Assembly (NCBI RefSeq): GCF_026625725.1
Contig: NZ_CP113060.1
Span: forward strand, 1,494,001-1,558,000
DNA: 64,000 bases
Direction: 5' to 3'
Origin: Pseudomonas sp. SL4(2022)
GTDB lineage: Bacteria > Pseudomonadota > Gammaproteobacteria > Pseudomonadales > Pseudomonadaceae
Shown here: positions 35,059-44,119 of the stretch, in pieces
Layout: every line of letters starts with the position of its first letter
How positions within the stretch are numbered: the stretch's first letter is position 1
Made by a program: the position numbers and the translations under genes
The notes under the pieces: model-generated
What the model saw: the letters and a program-made list of their open reading frames with translations, nothing else
Database searches by the model: none
Told to the model about the DNA's origin: nothing

Positions 35059-35071
35059 GCCTAGCGGCGCC

Positions 35072-35704
35072 CTACAGATTGCGTTTCGGCAGATGGGGTG
35101 GCAGGTACAAACCTAAATAGGCATCGAACACCCGCATACCTTCTTCGGCCATACGCGGGGTGATGGTGCCGTGCAGTTGCACCGAGCGGGCGTAGACGCG
35201 GTCGCCCAGTTCCATGGCTAGGGCGAACACATCGACATCGTCCGGCAGTTGCGGCAGGGGGAAGTGGCGGTCGAAGACCTGCTGCATCAACTGGCCCAGT
35301 TCAATATCGTGCTGACGATCGGCCTGGGTCACCTCGGTCAGCCCGTGTTGGGCGAGAATCAGCTGGCGGGCGGCGGCGTCGGCGGCGTAGATCGCCAGCA
35401 TGCGCTGTTCGATCAGGCGCGACAGATCACGCCAGTCGCGCAACGCGTCATGCACCACCGGCGCTTGCAGGCAATCGCGAAAGGCCTGGTGCACATCGGC
35501 GGTCAGCGCTTCCAGCAGTGCCGGCACGCTGGCAAAAAAGTGATAGACCGATGACGGCGGAATCGCCGCGCGTTCGGCCACGTTGTAGATCGACAGACTG
35601 GCCACGCCCTGCTCGGCCAGCAATTCGCGGGCGGCGGCCAGAATGCCGGTGATGCGGCTCTGACTACTGGCGCGGGGTTTGCGGACAACGGCTGGGCGGG
35701 ACAT
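35072..35704 (-). CDS. TetR/AcrR family transcriptional regulator
   Basis: The product is 210 residues. The TetR helix-turn-helix at about 18-62 reads ITGILAAARELLAEQGVASLSIYNVAERAAIPPSSVYHFFASVPALLEAL. The C-terminal domain contains no recognised ligand signature. It stands alone between repeats, with no divergent partner, so its targets are unknown. Confidence 0.88.
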   Translation of the reverse strand: MSRPAVVRKPRASSQSRITGILAAARELLAEQGVASLSIYNVAERAAIPPSSVYHFFASVPALLEALTADVHQAFRDCLQAPVVHDALRDWRDLSRLIEQRMLAIYAADAAARQLILAQHGLTEVTQADRQHDIELGQLMQQVFDRHFPLPQLPDDVDVFALAMELGDRVYARSVQLHGTITPRMAEEGMRVFDAYLGLYLPPHLPKRNL

Positions 35705-35834
35705 GGCGAGACTCAGAGCAGGGAATCAAGGGGTGATGACGGTTCGCCGCCTACCCTACACCGAACCCATAGCTCGAATAAAATCCACGACGGTTTTATT
35801 GACGACAAAGATGCCCGGAGTGCGTCCGGGCGCG

Positions 35835-35916
35835 CAGGGTGGATCGGGGCGCGTAGTTGGCGCTGTGCTCATCCATCAAGGCCATCGGTGGATGAGTGAA
35901 GCGCCATCCACCCTAC
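35835..35916. repeat. Intergenic inverted repeat, GTAGGGTGG family
   Basis: CAGGGTGGATCGGGGCGC opens and GCGCCATCCACCCTAC closes an 80-bp palindromic element just downstream of trpA. The inner part repeats CATCCATCAAGGCCATCGGTGGATG as a second hairpin (described by its halves CATCCA and TGGATG). It is related to the copy at 48547. Confidence 0.65.
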
Positions 35917-35930
35917 GACTCAGATCCACG

Positions 35931-36740
35931 TCAGACGCGCGCGCTGCGCACACCTTCAGCCAGCGCGCTGCACAGGCTCAGCACGCCGTCTATGGCCTGT
36001 GCGTCGCTTGTGGCATTGGCAATCTGGTCGATCAGCGCCGAGCCGACCACCACGCCTTCGGCCAGGCGGGCGATGGTTGCCGCGTGTTCCGGGGTGCGGA
36101 TGCCGAAGCCGATGCACAGGGGCAGGTCGGTGTGGCGACGCAGACGGGTGACGGCCTGTTCGACGTGATCCAGCGTGGCTGCGCCGGCACCGGTCACACC
36201 GGCGACTGACACGTAGTAAACAAAGCCCGAGCTGCCGTTGAGCACTTTCGGCAGGCGCTTGTCGTCGGTGGTCGGGGTGGTCAGGCGGATAAAGTCCAGG
36301 CCCGCCGCCTGCGCCGGGTCGCACAGGTCAGCGTTATGCTCGGGCGGCAGGTCGACCACGATCAAACCGTCGACGCCGGCGTCTTTGGCTTCGGCGATAA
36401 ACCGCTCAACGCCGTATTTGTGAATCGGGTTGAAGTAGCCCATCAGCACCAGCGGGGTCACTTGCTCGCCTTCGCGGAATGCGCGGACCATCTGCAGGGT
36501 TTTCGCCAGATCCTGACCGTTGTCCAGCGCACGGATGTTGGCCAACTGGATGGCCGGGCCATCGGCCATCGGGTCGGTGAAGGGCATGCCCAGTTCGATC
36601 ACATCCGCACCGGCGGCGGGCAGGCCTTTAAGGATGGCCAGCGAGGTGTCGTAGTTCGGGTCGCCACCGGTGACGAAGGTCACCAGCGCGGCGCGGTTCT
36701 GTTGTTTCAGCTCGGCAAAGCGGCTTTGCAGGCGGCTCAT
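35931..36740 (-). CDS. trpA: Tryptophan synthase alpha subunit
   Basis: The product is a 269-residue TIM barrel that splits indole-3-glycerol phosphate and passes indole to TrpB. The catalytic Glu and Asp are in [17 protein letters not shown] and [13 protein letters not shown], and the phosphate site is [28 protein letters not shown]. The start overlaps the trpB stop by 4 bases (ATGA), so the subunits are translationally coupled. Confidence 0.97.
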   Translation of the reverse strand: MSRLQSRFAELKQQNRAALVTFVTGGDPNYDTSLAILKGLPAAGADVIELGMPFTDPMADGPAIQLANIRALDNGQDLAKTLQMVRAFREGEQVTPLVLMGYFNPIHKYGVERFIAEAKDAGVDGLIVVDLPPEHNADLCDPAQAAGLDFIRLTTPTTDDKRLPKVLNGSSGFVYYVSVAGVTGAGAATLDHVEQAVTRLRRHTDLPLCIGFGIRTPEHAATIARLAEGVVVGSALIDQIANATSDAQAIDGVLSLCSALAEGVRSARV

Positions 36741-37948
36741 GCGTGCTTCTCCTGTTGTTCCATGTGGTGCACGATGGTTTGCATGTCCTTGTCGCCACGC
36801 CCGGAGAGGTTGACCACCATCAGGTGATCCTTGGGCAGGTTGGGCGCGCGTTTGAACACTTCCGCCAGGGCGTGAGCGGTTTCCAGCGCCGGGATGATGC
36901 CCTCCTGACGGCAGCAGATGTGGAAGGCTTCAAGGGCTTCGGTGTCGGTCACGGAGGTGTATTCGACGCGGCCGACTTCATGCAACCAGGCGTGTTCCGG
37001 GCCGATGCCGGGGTAATCCAGGCCGGCGGAAATCGAGTGGGCGTCGATGATCTGGCCGTCGTCGCTCTGCAGCAGGAAGGTGCGGTTGCCGTGCAGTACG
37101 CCCGGTACGCCGCCGTTCAGGCTGGCGGCGTGCTTGCCGGTTTCGATGCCGTGACCGGCCGCTTCCACGCCGATGATTTGGATCTGTTTGTCATCGAGGA
37201 AGGGGTGGAACAGGCCGATGGCGTTCGAGCCACCGCCGATGCAGGCGATCAGGCTGTCGGGCAGGCGACCTTCCTGGGCGAGCATCTGGTCGCGGGTTTC
37301 CTTGCCAATCACGGCCTGGAAGTCGCGCACCATGGCTGGGTACGGGTGTGGGCCAGCCACGGTGCCGATCATGTAGAAGGTGCTGTCGACGTTGGTTACC
37401 CAGTCGCGCAGGGCTTCGTTCATCGCGTCTTTCAGCGTGCCGGTGCCGGCGACAACCGGGATCACGGTGGCGCCCATCAGCTTCATGCGCAGCACGTTGG
37501 CGTTCTGCCGGTGGATGTCGGTGCTGCCCATGTAGATCACGCACTCCATGCCGAAGCGCGCCGCCACGGTGGCAGTGGCCACGCCGTGCATGCCCGCGCC
37601 GGTCTCGGCGATGATGCGTTTTTTGCCCATGCGCTTGGCCAGCAACACCTGGCCGATGCAGTTGTTGATCTTGTGCGCGCCGGTGTGGTTCAGCTCTTCG
37701 CGCTTGAAGTAAATCTTCGCGCCGCCACACATCTCGGTCAGGCGTTCGGCGAAGTACAGCGGGCTGGGGCGGCCGACGAAATCACGCTGGAAGTAGGCCA
37801 GTTCCTTTTCGAACTCGGGGTCGAGCTTGGCCTTTTCGTACTCATCGGCCAGGTCGTGGATCAGCGGCATCAGGGTTTCGGCAACGTATTGGCCACCGAA
37901 TGAGCCGAACAGGCCGTTGGCGTCTGGGCCAGTGCGGAAGGAAGTCAT
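36737..37948 (-). CDS. trpB: Tryptophan synthase beta subunit
   Basis: The product is a 403-residue PLP enzyme that joins indole and serine to make tryptophan. The PLP Lys is in [15 protein letters not shown], the phosphate-binding Gly/Ser/Asn motif in [10 protein letters not shown], and the N-terminus [16 protein letters not shown] is typical. It is divergent from trpI, whose product activates trpBA with indoleglycerol phosphate in pseudomonads. The 129-base gap 37949-38077 is the shared control region. Confidence 0.97.
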   Translation of the reverse strand: MTSFRTGPDANGLFGSFGGQYVAETLMPLIHDLADEYEKAKLDPEFEKELAYFQRDFVGRPSPLYFAERLTEMCGGAKIYFKREELNHTGAHKINNCIGQVLLAKRMGKKRIIAETGAGMHGVATATVAARFGMECVIYMGSTDIHRQNANVLRMKLMGATVIPVVAGTGTLKDAMNEALRDWVTNVDSTFYMIGTVAGPHPYPAMVRDFQAVIGKETRDQMLAQEGRLPDSLIACIGGGSNAIGLFHPFLDDKQIQIIGVEAAGHGIETGKHAASLNGGVPGVLHGNRTFLLQSDDGQIIDAHSISAGLDYPGIGPEHAWLHEVGRVEYTSVTDTEALEAFHICCRQEGIIPALETAHALAEVFKRAPNLPKDHLMVVNLSGRGDKDMQTIVHHMEQQEKHA

Positions 37949-38007
37949 GGCGTTCTCCTCGGGAAATGGGCGCGCTGAGCGGGTGATACCCGCTTCACGA
38001 CGATGGA

Positions 38008-38024
38008 CACAGGATAAAGCTGTG
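38008..38024. promoter_or_regulatory. Candidate LysR-type (TrpI) binding site
   Basis: CACAG and CTGTG are inverted copies around a 7-base spacer, in the gap between the divergent trpB and trpI. Size and place suit a LysR-type half of a TrpI site, but the sequence was not matched to a known TrpI box. Confidence 0.35.
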
Positions 38025-38077
38025 GCCCGCTCAGCAAAAGCGATAAGATCGCCGCAACCTGTCAGGAAAACTCACAG

Positions 38078-38965
38078 ATGAGCCAGGACTTACCGCCGCT
38101 GAATGCCCTGCGCGCCTTTGAAGCGGCCGCCCGCTTGAACAGTGTCAGCCACGCCGCCAACGAGCTGCATGTCACCCACGGTGCGGTGAGCCGGCAGGTG
38201 CGTGCGTTGGAAGCGCACCTCGGTGTGGCCCTGTTCAGCAAAGAAGGGCGCGGCCTTAAACTCACAGATGCAGGGATTCGCCTGCGCGATGTGTGTGCCG
38301 AGGTGTTTGGTCGCCTGCGCAGCACCTGTACGGAATTGCAGCAAGGCCAAGCCGATGCGCCCTTTGTTCTGGCCTGCCCCGGCAGCCTGCTGGCGCGCTG
38401 GTTTATCCCGCGTCTGGACCGGCTCAACCGTGAGTTACCCGAACTGCGCCTGCAACTGTCAGCCAGTGAAGGGGAGCTGGACCCACGCCGCAGCGGTGTG
38501 GACGCCACCCTGTGGTTTGCCACGCCGCCTTGGCCAGCGGACATGCAGGTGTTTGAGTTGGCGGCTGAGCGCATCGGCCCGGTGCTCAGCCCGCGTTACG
38601 CACGCTTCGCGGAGTTGCATCAGGCACCGGCCAGCGCGCTGCTGGGCGAGCCGTTGTTGCACACCAACTCGCGTCCGCAAGCCTGGCCCAACTGGGCCAC
38701 GCGCAATGCGCTGGACACCAGCGCGTTGAAACTCGGCCAAGGCTTCGAGCATTTGTATTACCTGCTGGAGGCGGCAGCCGCAGGGCTGGGTGTCGCCATC
38801 GCCCCGCAACAACTGGTGGCCGATGATCTCGCCGCCGGTCGCCTGGTTGCGCCCTGGGGCTTTGTCGAAACCTCGGCGCGTTTGGCCTTGTGGGTACCGG
38901 CGCGGCGCCTGGATAAACGGGCACAGCTGTTGGCCGCATGGCTACGTCACGAACTGCAAGGCTGA
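38078..38965 (+). CDS. trpI: LysR-family activator TrpI
   Basis: The product is 295 residues. The N-terminal winged helix-turn-helix reads [49 protein letters not shown], followed by a LysR effector domain (about 90-295). Position opposite trpB, length and the GcvA/TrpI-like N-terminus identify it as the indoleglycerol-phosphate-responsive activator of trpBA. Confidence 0.93.
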   Translation: MSQDLPPLNALRAFEAAARLNSVSHAANELHVTHGAVSRQVRALEAHLGVALFSKEGRGLKLTDAGIRLRDVCAEVFGRLRSTCTELQQGQADAPFVLACPGSLLARWFIPRLDRLNRELPELRLQLSASEGELDPRRSGVDATLWFATPPWPADMQVFELAAERIGPVLSPRYARFAELHQAPASALLGEPLLHTNSRPQAWPNWATRNALDTSALKLGQGFEHLYYLLEAAAAGLGVAIAPQQLVADDLAAGRLVAPWGFVETSARLALWVPARRLDKRAQLLAAWLRHELQG

Positions 38966-39031
38966 ACCGGCGGTCAGGCAGAACCGTGGCGACTCAACTA
39001 GCGTTGAACGAACAACCTGCGGAGAACGCCC

Positions 39032-39247
39032 ATGTCCGATCATCACACCTACAAGAAAATCGAAATCGTCGGTTCCTCGAAAGTCAGTATCGAGGACGCC
39101 ATCGAAAATGCCCTGGCCGAATGTGCCAAGTCGGTGCGCAACCTCGACTGGTTTGAGGTGGTAGAGACCCGCGGGCATATCGTGAATGGCAAGGTCGGCC
39201 ACTACCAGGTCACGTTGAAGATCGGCTTCCGCCTGAGTGATAGCTGA
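39032..39247 (+). CDS. Dodecin-family flavin-binding protein
   Basis: The product is 71 residues, the standard length for dodecin, a dodecameric flavin-storage protein. Family features are HTYKKIEIVGSSKVSIEDAIENALAECAK and NLDWFEVVETRGHIVNGKVGHYQVTLKIGFRL. The Trp of LDWFEV stacks on flavin in known dodecins. GGAG lies ahead of the start. It stands alone and is probably expressed under stress. Confidence 0.92.
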   Translation: MSDHHTYKKIEIVGSSKVSIEDAIENALAECAKSVRNLDWFEVVETRGHIVNGKVGHYQVTLKIGFRLSDS

Positions 39248-39256
39248 AACCAGCTG

Positions 39257-39284
39257 CTGCGGTCATGCCTGGACATGGCCGCAG
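39257..39284 (+). terminator. Possible terminator after the dodecin gene
   Basis: CTGCGG..CATG pairs with CATG..CCGCAG with small bulges, 10 bases after the stop. Only a short T-rich stretch (ATCTTC) follows. Confidence 0.35.
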
Positions 39285-39398
39285 ATCTTCCCGCCCCACG
39301 CACCTTGCCCTTGGAATCCGCAGAACAAGCCCCACTATCTAACTCAGGTATTGGGGCCTTAATGCGCCCGAACACACGGATATTCCACAGGCAGCCCG

Positions 39399-40397
39399 AT
39401 GAGCGCACTCGCACAGAGCAAATTCTCCACCCTGGACCTCGCCCCGATTCGCGATGACGGTAACGCTGCCCAGGCCCTGCACAACTCACTGGCGCTGGCG
39501 CAGCATGTCGAGCGCCTGGGCTTCGAGCGCTTCTGGGTCGCCGAACACCACAACATGGATGGCATCGCCAGCTCGGCCACCTCCGTGCTGCTCGGTTATC
39601 TGGCCGCTGGCACCTCAACCATTCGCCTGGGCTCCGGCGGGGTCATGCTGCCCAACCACGCGCCGCTGGTGATTGCCGAACAGTTCGGCACCTTGGCCAC
39701 GCTTTACCCCGGCCGTATCGAACTGGGCCTGGGCCGCGCGCCGGGGGCCGATCATTTCACTGCCCAGGCGCTGCGCCGCGATCGGATTGGCAGCGCCGAT
39801 GACTTTCCTGCCGATGTCGAAGAGTTGCAGCGTTACCTTGGCCCACGCACGCCGGATCAGCGGGTGATCGCCATGCCCGGCAGCGATACCAACGTGCCGG
39901 TCTGGCTGCTCGGTTCCAGCCTGTTCAGCGCTCAACTGGCGGGAGAAAAGGGCCTGCCTTACGCCTTCGCCTCGCACTTCGCACCGCGCTATATGCATGA
40001 GGCGATTCGCGTCTACCGCAACCACTTCAAGCCCTCGGCGGTGCTCGACAAACCCTATGTGATGCTCGGCGTGCCGCTGATCGCTGCCGACACGGATGAG
40101 CAGGCCGACTACCTGGCCACCTCGGCCTATCAGCGCATCCTCGCGCTGATTCGCGGCCAGAGCCTGGTGCAGAAACCGCCCGTTACCAGCATGCAGGGCT
40201 TGTGGTTGCCGCATGAAAAAGAGGCCGTGAGCAGCTTCCTCGGCATGGCGATGATCGGTGGCCCGGACAAGGTGCGTGCGCGCCTGGAACTACTGTTGCA
40301 ACAGACCGGTGCCGATGAACTGATCTTCACCTGCGACCTGTATGACTTTGCAGATCGGCTGCATGCCTTCGAGCTGGTGGCACAATTACGCAGCTAA
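39399..40397 (+). CDS. LLM-class flavin-dependent oxidoreductase (luciferase-like)
   Basis: The product is 332 residues with the luciferase-like TIM barrel. The family opening [46 protein letters not shown] is followed by [38 protein letters not shown]. The group includes E. coli YhbW and alkanal monooxygenase-like enzymes that use reduced FMN. The substrate is unknown. It is a single gene with an ATG at 39399. Confidence 0.9.
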   Translation: MSALAQSKFSTLDLAPIRDDGNAAQALHNSLALAQHVERLGFERFWVAEHHNMDGIASSATSVLLGYLAAGTSTIRLGSGGVMLPNHAPLVIAEQFGTLATLYPGRIELGLGRAPGADHFTAQALRRDRIGSADDFPADVEELQRYLGPRTPDQRVIAMPGSDTNVPVWLLGSSLFSAQLAGEKGLPYAFASHFAPRYMHEAIRVYRNHFKPSAVLDKPYVMLGVPLIAADTDEQADYLATSAYQRILALIRGQSLVQKPPVTSMQGLWLPHEKEAVSSFLGMAMIGGPDKVRARLELLLQQTGADELIFTCDLYDFADRLHAFELVAQLRS

Positions 40398-40406
40398 ACG
40401 GGCACA

Positions 40407-40826
40407 TCAGAACGTGCCGCAGCGCAGCACCTTGCCGCGCGCCAGCACAGTGCGTTGCTCGTCATACAACCAGGACTGCGCCTTCATTTGCATAGGCCTG
40501 GCTTCCAGCCGGTAGCGCTGGCCAGCCACGAAATTGTCATGCTGCACACGAATCTCGCAGGTCACCTGAAGCGGCTCATAGGCGCCATCCAGGCCACCGC
40601 CACGGTTCACCTCGAACTGAAAGCGCGCCTGCAGCTCATGAGCACCGCTAGGCACCTGGAAGAAACGGCCATCGTTAAGGCGCTGGCCATCAAGGCGATC
40701 CGCCATCAACAGGGTGCCGGCATTACTGCGCAGTTCAACCCAGGCCTGGCTCGGGTCTGCCGGCGGCACGGGCGAGGCGCAGGCGCTGAGCACCAGCACA
40801 CCGCCAAGCAAAGCCAGATAACGCAT
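40407..40826 (-). CDS. Putative outer-membrane lipoprotein
   Basis: The product is about 139 residues. The signal peptide MRYLALLGGVLVLSACASP carries a lipobox (LSAC), so the mature protein starts at the lipid-modified Cys16. The rest is a small beta-rich domain with no recognised family; FFQVPSGAHELQARFQF is typical of such surface-exposed folds. GGAGGTG precedes the ATG at 40826, so the 10-codon upstream extension is rejected. A MITE-like element begins 31 bases ahead of the start and may supply or disturb its promoter. Confidence 0.75.
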   Translation of the reverse strand: MRYLALLGGVLVLSACASPVPPADPSQAWVELRSNAGTLLMADRLDGQRLNDGRFFQVPSGAHELQARFQFEVNRGGGLDGAYEPLQVTCEIRVQHDNFVAGQRYRLEARPMQMKAQSWLYDEQRTVLARGKVLRCGTF

Positions 40827-40856
40827 GGGGCACCTCCATAAATCGCAACAGCCCAA

Positions 40857-41147
40857 GGGTCTGTTGACGTTTCGTTCGCGACCGCGCCGAAGCCTGTTTT
40901 AGCGCGAGGCAAGGCACGAGACACGAGACACGAGACACGAGACACGAGACACGAAGTTTGTTGTTCCAAATGAGTGTCGAGAAACGCAGTATCGCGCTAA
41001 AACAGGCTCGGCCCTTCGGGTTGCGCGAAAAATCTCGCCAAGCGGTGTTGGAGGACTTGGCAAGGGAACACCATTACCGGCGTCCTCCGCCTAGCCTGGC
41101 GAGATTTCCCGCGGCAACGCGGTTCGCGACGAAACATCAACAGCCCC
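40857..41147. mobile_element. MITE-like element, about 291 bp, nested inverted repeats
   Basis: Outer inverted repeats of about 30 bp: the left end GGGTCTGTTGACGTTTCGT (40857 on) mirrors the right end ACGAAACATCAACAGCCCC (41129-41147), and the arms continue inward with one small offset. A perfect inner pair, AGCCTGTTTTAGCGCGA (40891-40907) and TCGCGCTAAAACAGGCT (40992-41008), encloses a tandem heptamer array. No gene is encoded. It lies in the gap between divergent lipoprotein and aminopeptidase genes. No clear target-site duplication was seen. Confidence 0.7.
40915..40954 (+). repeat. Tandem heptamer CACGAGA, five full copies plus a part
   Basis: Five exact copies of CACGAGA run from 40915 to 40949, followed by CACGA. 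The array occupies the loop of the inner inverted repeat of the MITE-like element and is likely to vary in copy number between strains. Confidence 0.95.
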
Positions 41148-41227
41148 TAACCTACGCCGATCCCGTACTGGAGGCAGCAGCGCCGATGCGCTAGCGTGGC
41201 AGCCTGTTTACTCAGGGGTACTGATCC

Positions 41228-42286
41228 ATGTTCGACGCGCTGCTCTGGCGCTGGGTTCCGTTGGCCGCCGCATGGCTGCTGAGCGGTTGCAGCACCCTGG
41301 ATTACTACAGCCACCTGGCCGGCGGGCACCTGCACCTGCTGCAGGCCCGCGAGCCGATTGCCGAGCTGCTGGGGAACCCGACTGCTGACCCCGAACTCCA
41401 GCAACGCCTGGCCATGGCACAACAGGCGCGGGATTTCGCCAGCGCTCAGCTGAGCCTGCCTGACAACGGCAGCTACCGCCTGTATGCCGATATCGGCCGA
41501 CCGTTCGTGGTGTGGAACGTATTTGCCACGGCGGAATTTTCCCTGTCACCTGAGCTGCACTGCTTCCCCATTGCCGGTTGCGTGGCCTATCGCGGTTTTT
41601 ACAGTCAGGGCCGGGCGCGCGGTGCGGCGGCCTTGCTCAAGCAGCAAGGGCTGGACACCTACCTGGGCGGGGTCGAGGCCTATTCCACCCTGGGCTGGTT
41701 CAATGACCCGATTCTCAACACCATGTTGCGCTGGAGCGATGAGCGCCTGGTGGCGGTGATCTTCCACGAGTTGGCGCACCAACAGCTGTATGTGGCGGAT
41801 GACACCGCGTTCAACGAATCCTTCGCCAGCTTTGTCGAGCACGAAGGCCTGCGCCAATGGCGTGCTGCGCGGGGTTTAGTGGCCAGCGATCCGGCCGGCG
41901 AACAGCAGCGCGAGCAATTTATCGCGCTGGTACTGGCCAGCCGCGCACGCTTGGCGCAGCTCTACGCCAGTGAGCTGCCCGCGACTCAGATGCGCGTGCG
42001 CAAAGCCGCTGAGTTCGACCGGCTGCGCACGGAGTACCACGCCCTGCGTGAACGCCAATGGGCTGGCCAGGGCCGTTACGACAACTGGATCAACACGCCG
42101 ATGAACAACGCCAAGCTGCTGCCCTTTGGCCTCTATGATCAATGGGTGCCGGCTTTTGCCGCGCTGTTCGAGCAGGTTGACCGCGACTGGCCGCGCTTTT
42201 ATGAGCGCGTCGCCGCCTTCGGCCAACTGCCCGAGACGCAGCGGCATCAAGCGTTGACGGACTTATTGGCCGTTACGCCGAACTAA
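41228..42286 (+). CDS. Lipoprotein aminopeptidase (PF10023 family)
   Basis: The product is 352 residues. The signal peptide has a lipobox (LLSGCST), so it is membrane-anchored by lipid. The zinc-metallopeptidase motif HELAHQ (HExxH) lies near residue 180 in VAVIFHELAHQQLYV, with the third-ligand Glu likely in FNESFASFVEHEG. This is the pattern of the predicted aminopeptidase family PF10023. It probably acts in the periplasm. The ATG at 41228 follows GGGGTA. Confidence 0.85.
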   Translation: MFDALLWRWVPLAAAWLLSGCSTLDYYSHLAGGHLHLLQAREPIAELLGNPTADPELQQRLAMAQQARDFASAQLSLPDNGSYRLYADIGRPFVVWNVFATAEFSLSPELHCFPIAGCVAYRGFYSQGRARGAAALLKQQGLDTYLGGVEAYSTLGWFNDPILNTMLRWSDERLVAVIFHELAHQQLYVADDTAFNESFASFVEHEGLRQWRAARGLVASDPAGEQQREQFIALVLASRARLAQLYASELPATQMRVRKAAEFDRLRTEYHALRERQWAGQGRYDNWINTPMNNAKLLPFGLYDQWVPAFAALFEQVDRDWPRFYERVAAFGQLPETQRHQALTDLLAVTPN

Positions 42287-42345
42287 GGGACGGCACAGAC
42301 AGTCCACATCCATGTCATTGATGTTCACGCAAAAAGGAGCAGGCC

Positions 42346-42576
42346 ATGAACAAACTCACCCTCGGCGTACTGTTAGCGCTGACCAGCACCAGCCTGTTGG
42401 CTGCACCCAAGCCCTGCGAAGAGCTGCGCGCGGAGATTGAAGTGAAAATCCAGGCCGCCGGTGTGGCCAGTTACACCCTGGAAATCGTGCCCAACGAAGA
42501 CGCTCAGGACCCCAACATGGTGGTCGGCAGCTGCGACGGCGGCACCCGGAAGATCATTTACCAGAAGAACGCTTAG
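42346..42576 (+). CDS. DUF1161 small periplasmic protein
   Basis: The product is 76 residues. It has a signal peptide (LTLGVLLALTSTSLLAA) and a mature part APKPCEELRAEIEVKIQAAGVASYTLEIV...VVGSCDGGTRKIIYQK that matches DUF1161. Two Cys (in PCEEL and GSCDGG) could form a disulfide. AAGGAG precedes the start. Function is unknown; homologues are often stress or growth-phase induced. Confidence 0.88.
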   Translation: MNKLTLGVLLALTSTSLLAAPKPCEELRAEIEVKIQAAGVASYTLEIVPNEDAQDPNMVVGSCDGGTRKIIYQKNA

Positions 42577-42589
42577 GCGTAGCGCATCA

Positions 42590-42615
42590 GGTGGACACGC
42601 TTCGCGTTGTCCACC
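42590..42615 (+). terminator. Hairpin after the DUF1161 gene
   Basis: GGTGGACA and TGTCCACC form an 8-bp stem, and the loop itself pairs as CGC-TTC-GCG. It lies 14 bases after the stop. It lacks a T run, so it may instead be a short palindromic repeat. Confidence 0.5.
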
Positions 42616-42633
42616 CTGCCTGACTTTCAGGCC

Positions 42634-42784
42634 GTAGGTTGGGTTGAGGCGCGCAGTGGCGAAGCCCGACGAATGTACAACCCAGTTGGGCTTCGCTGCG
42701 CTCAACGCCAACCTACGGGTATGCAATCCGGTCGATGCTTTCAGGCTGTAGATTGGGTTGCGAGGCGCAGCGACGAAGCCCAAC
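42634..42784. repeat. Two consecutive GTAGGTTGG-family repeats
   Basis: One full palindrome runs from GTAGGTTGGGTTGAGG (42634) to CGCTCAACGCCAACCTAC (ending 42716). A further half copy GTAGATTGGGTTGCGAGG...GAAGCCCAAC (42748-42784) ends exactly at the stop codon of the HAD-phosphatase gene. Together they fill the gap between convergent genes. Confidence 0.75.
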
Positions 42785-43446
42785 TAGCGCATAAACGCCC
42801 GATGCAACTCCGCCAGGCTGTGGAAGTGATAGGTCGGCGCTTCGGCCTGCAGCTCGGCAAAACTGCCAAAGCCATAGCCGACAGCGGCCGCATCCAGGCC
42901 GTTGCGTTTGGCACCAATCAAATCGTGCTTGCGATCGCCGATCATCAGCGTGCGCGCCGCTGGCAGTTGTTCCTGTTGCAGCAGGTGGGCGATCAGCTCG
43001 ACCTTGTCAGTGCGCGTGCCGTCCAGCTCGCTGCCGTAAATCACCTTGAAGTGCTTCGCGAAACCAAAGTGCCGGGCAATCTGCTCGGCAAATACCGTCG
43101 GCTTGCTGGTGGCGATGTACAGCGTGCGCTGTTGGTTTTGCAGCAATTGCAGCAGTTCACCGACGCCGTCGAACAGCCGGTTTTCATACAGCCCCACCTC
43201 GCGAAAACGCTCGCGGTAATGGTTCACCGCCTGCCAGGCCGTGGCCTCGTCAAAGCCGTAGCTGTGCATAAAACACTGCAACAACGGCGGGCCGATAAAG
43301 TGCTCCAGCGCCTGCAAATCAGGCTCCTCAATGCCCAGCTTGGCCAGCGCATGCTGCACCGAGCGGGTAATCCCTTCGCGCGGGTCGGTGAGGGTGCCGT
43401 CGAGGTCAAACAGAATGTTCTGGTAGTGCATCACGGGTTCGCTCAT
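42784..43446 (-). CDS. HAD-family phosphatase (phosphoglycolate-phosphatase-like)
   Basis: The product is 220 residues of the HAD superfamily with an alpha-helical cap. The nucleophile motif is ILFDLDGTLTDP, motif II is YIATSKP, and motif III/IV is MIGDRKHDLIGAKRNG. It resembles the PGP/Gph branch, but substrates in this group vary. Its ATG shares one base with the stop of the upstream carbonic-anhydrase gene (TGATG), so translation is coupled. Confidence 0.88.
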   Translation of the reverse strand: MSEPVMHYQNILFDLDGTLTDPREGITRSVQHALAKLGIEEPDLQALEHFIGPPLLQCFMHSYGFDEATAWQAVNHYRERFREVGLYENRLFDGVGELLQLLQNQQRTLYIATSKPTVFAEQIARHFGFAKHFKVIYGSELDGTRTDKVELIAHLLQQEQLPAARTLMIGDRKHDLIGAKRNGLDAAAVGYGFGSFAELQAEAPTYHFHSLAELHRAFMR

Positions 43447-43988
43447 CAGCCTGCATAGCCTTCCAGCAGGTGTTGGTCTTTCAACCGCACGTAGTTGGCG
43501 GCGCTGTAGCTGAAGAAGTTGCGCTCTTTATCCGTCAACGGCCGTGCTTGTTTCACCGGGCTGCCGACATACAAAAAGCCGCTTTCCAGCACCTTACCCG
43601 GCGGCACCAGAGAGCCGGCACCGATCACCACCTCGTCCTGCACCACTGCACCGTCCATGATGATGCTGCCCATGCCGACCAGAATACGCTTGCCCAGGGT
43701 GCAGCCGTGCAGGGTGACGTTATGGCCGACGGTCACCTCATCGCCAATGATCAGCGGGTAGCCGTCCGGGTTGAATGGCCCGGCATGGGTGATATGCAAT
43801 ACGCTGCCGTCCTGAATGCTGCTGCGCTCGCCAATGCGGATGCGGTGCATGTCGCCGCGAATCACCACCAGCGGCCACACCGAGCTGTCGCTGCCGATGT
43901 GCACATCGCCCAGCACCACGGCTGAGGCGTCGACAAACACCCGCTCGCCAAGCTGCGGGGTGAATTCCTGGTAGGTACGAATCGCCAC
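43446..43988 (-). CDS. Gamma-type carbonic anhydrase family protein
   Basis: The product is 180 residues forming a left-handed beta-helix from hexapeptide repeats (VVLGDVHIGSDSSVWPLVVIRGDMHRIRIGERSSIQDGSVLHI). The zinc His positions are visible in SVLHITHAG and VGHNVTLHG, matching the YrdA/PaaY group. Whether it hydrates CO2 is not certain. It is coupled to the HAD phosphatase gene. Confidence 0.9.
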   Translation of the reverse strand: MAIRTYQEFTPQLGERVFVDASAVVLGDVHIGSDSSVWPLVVIRGDMHRIRIGERSSIQDGSVLHITHAGPFNPDGYPLIIGDEVTVGHNVTLHGCTLGKRILVGMGSIIMDGAVVQDEVVIGAGSLVPPGKVLESGFLYVGSPVKQARPLTDKERNFFSYSAANYVRLKDQHLLEGYAG

Positions 43989-44119
43989 GATAGAAATCTC
44001 TTGGGCTGCGGGAAAGCTTGATTGTAATTAAGATGGCCCCCATGTCGGGTGATATCACGTCAGGCGAGTTGCCCATCGTCTGCGCCCAGCCCTTTTCCCT
44101 TCGCTACAGGTGCCTTGTT

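Noticed and set aside
40915..40954. Short tandem repeats as a possible CRISPR array
   Set aside because: The unit is 7 bp with no spacers and lies inside a MITE-like element; no cas genes are present.
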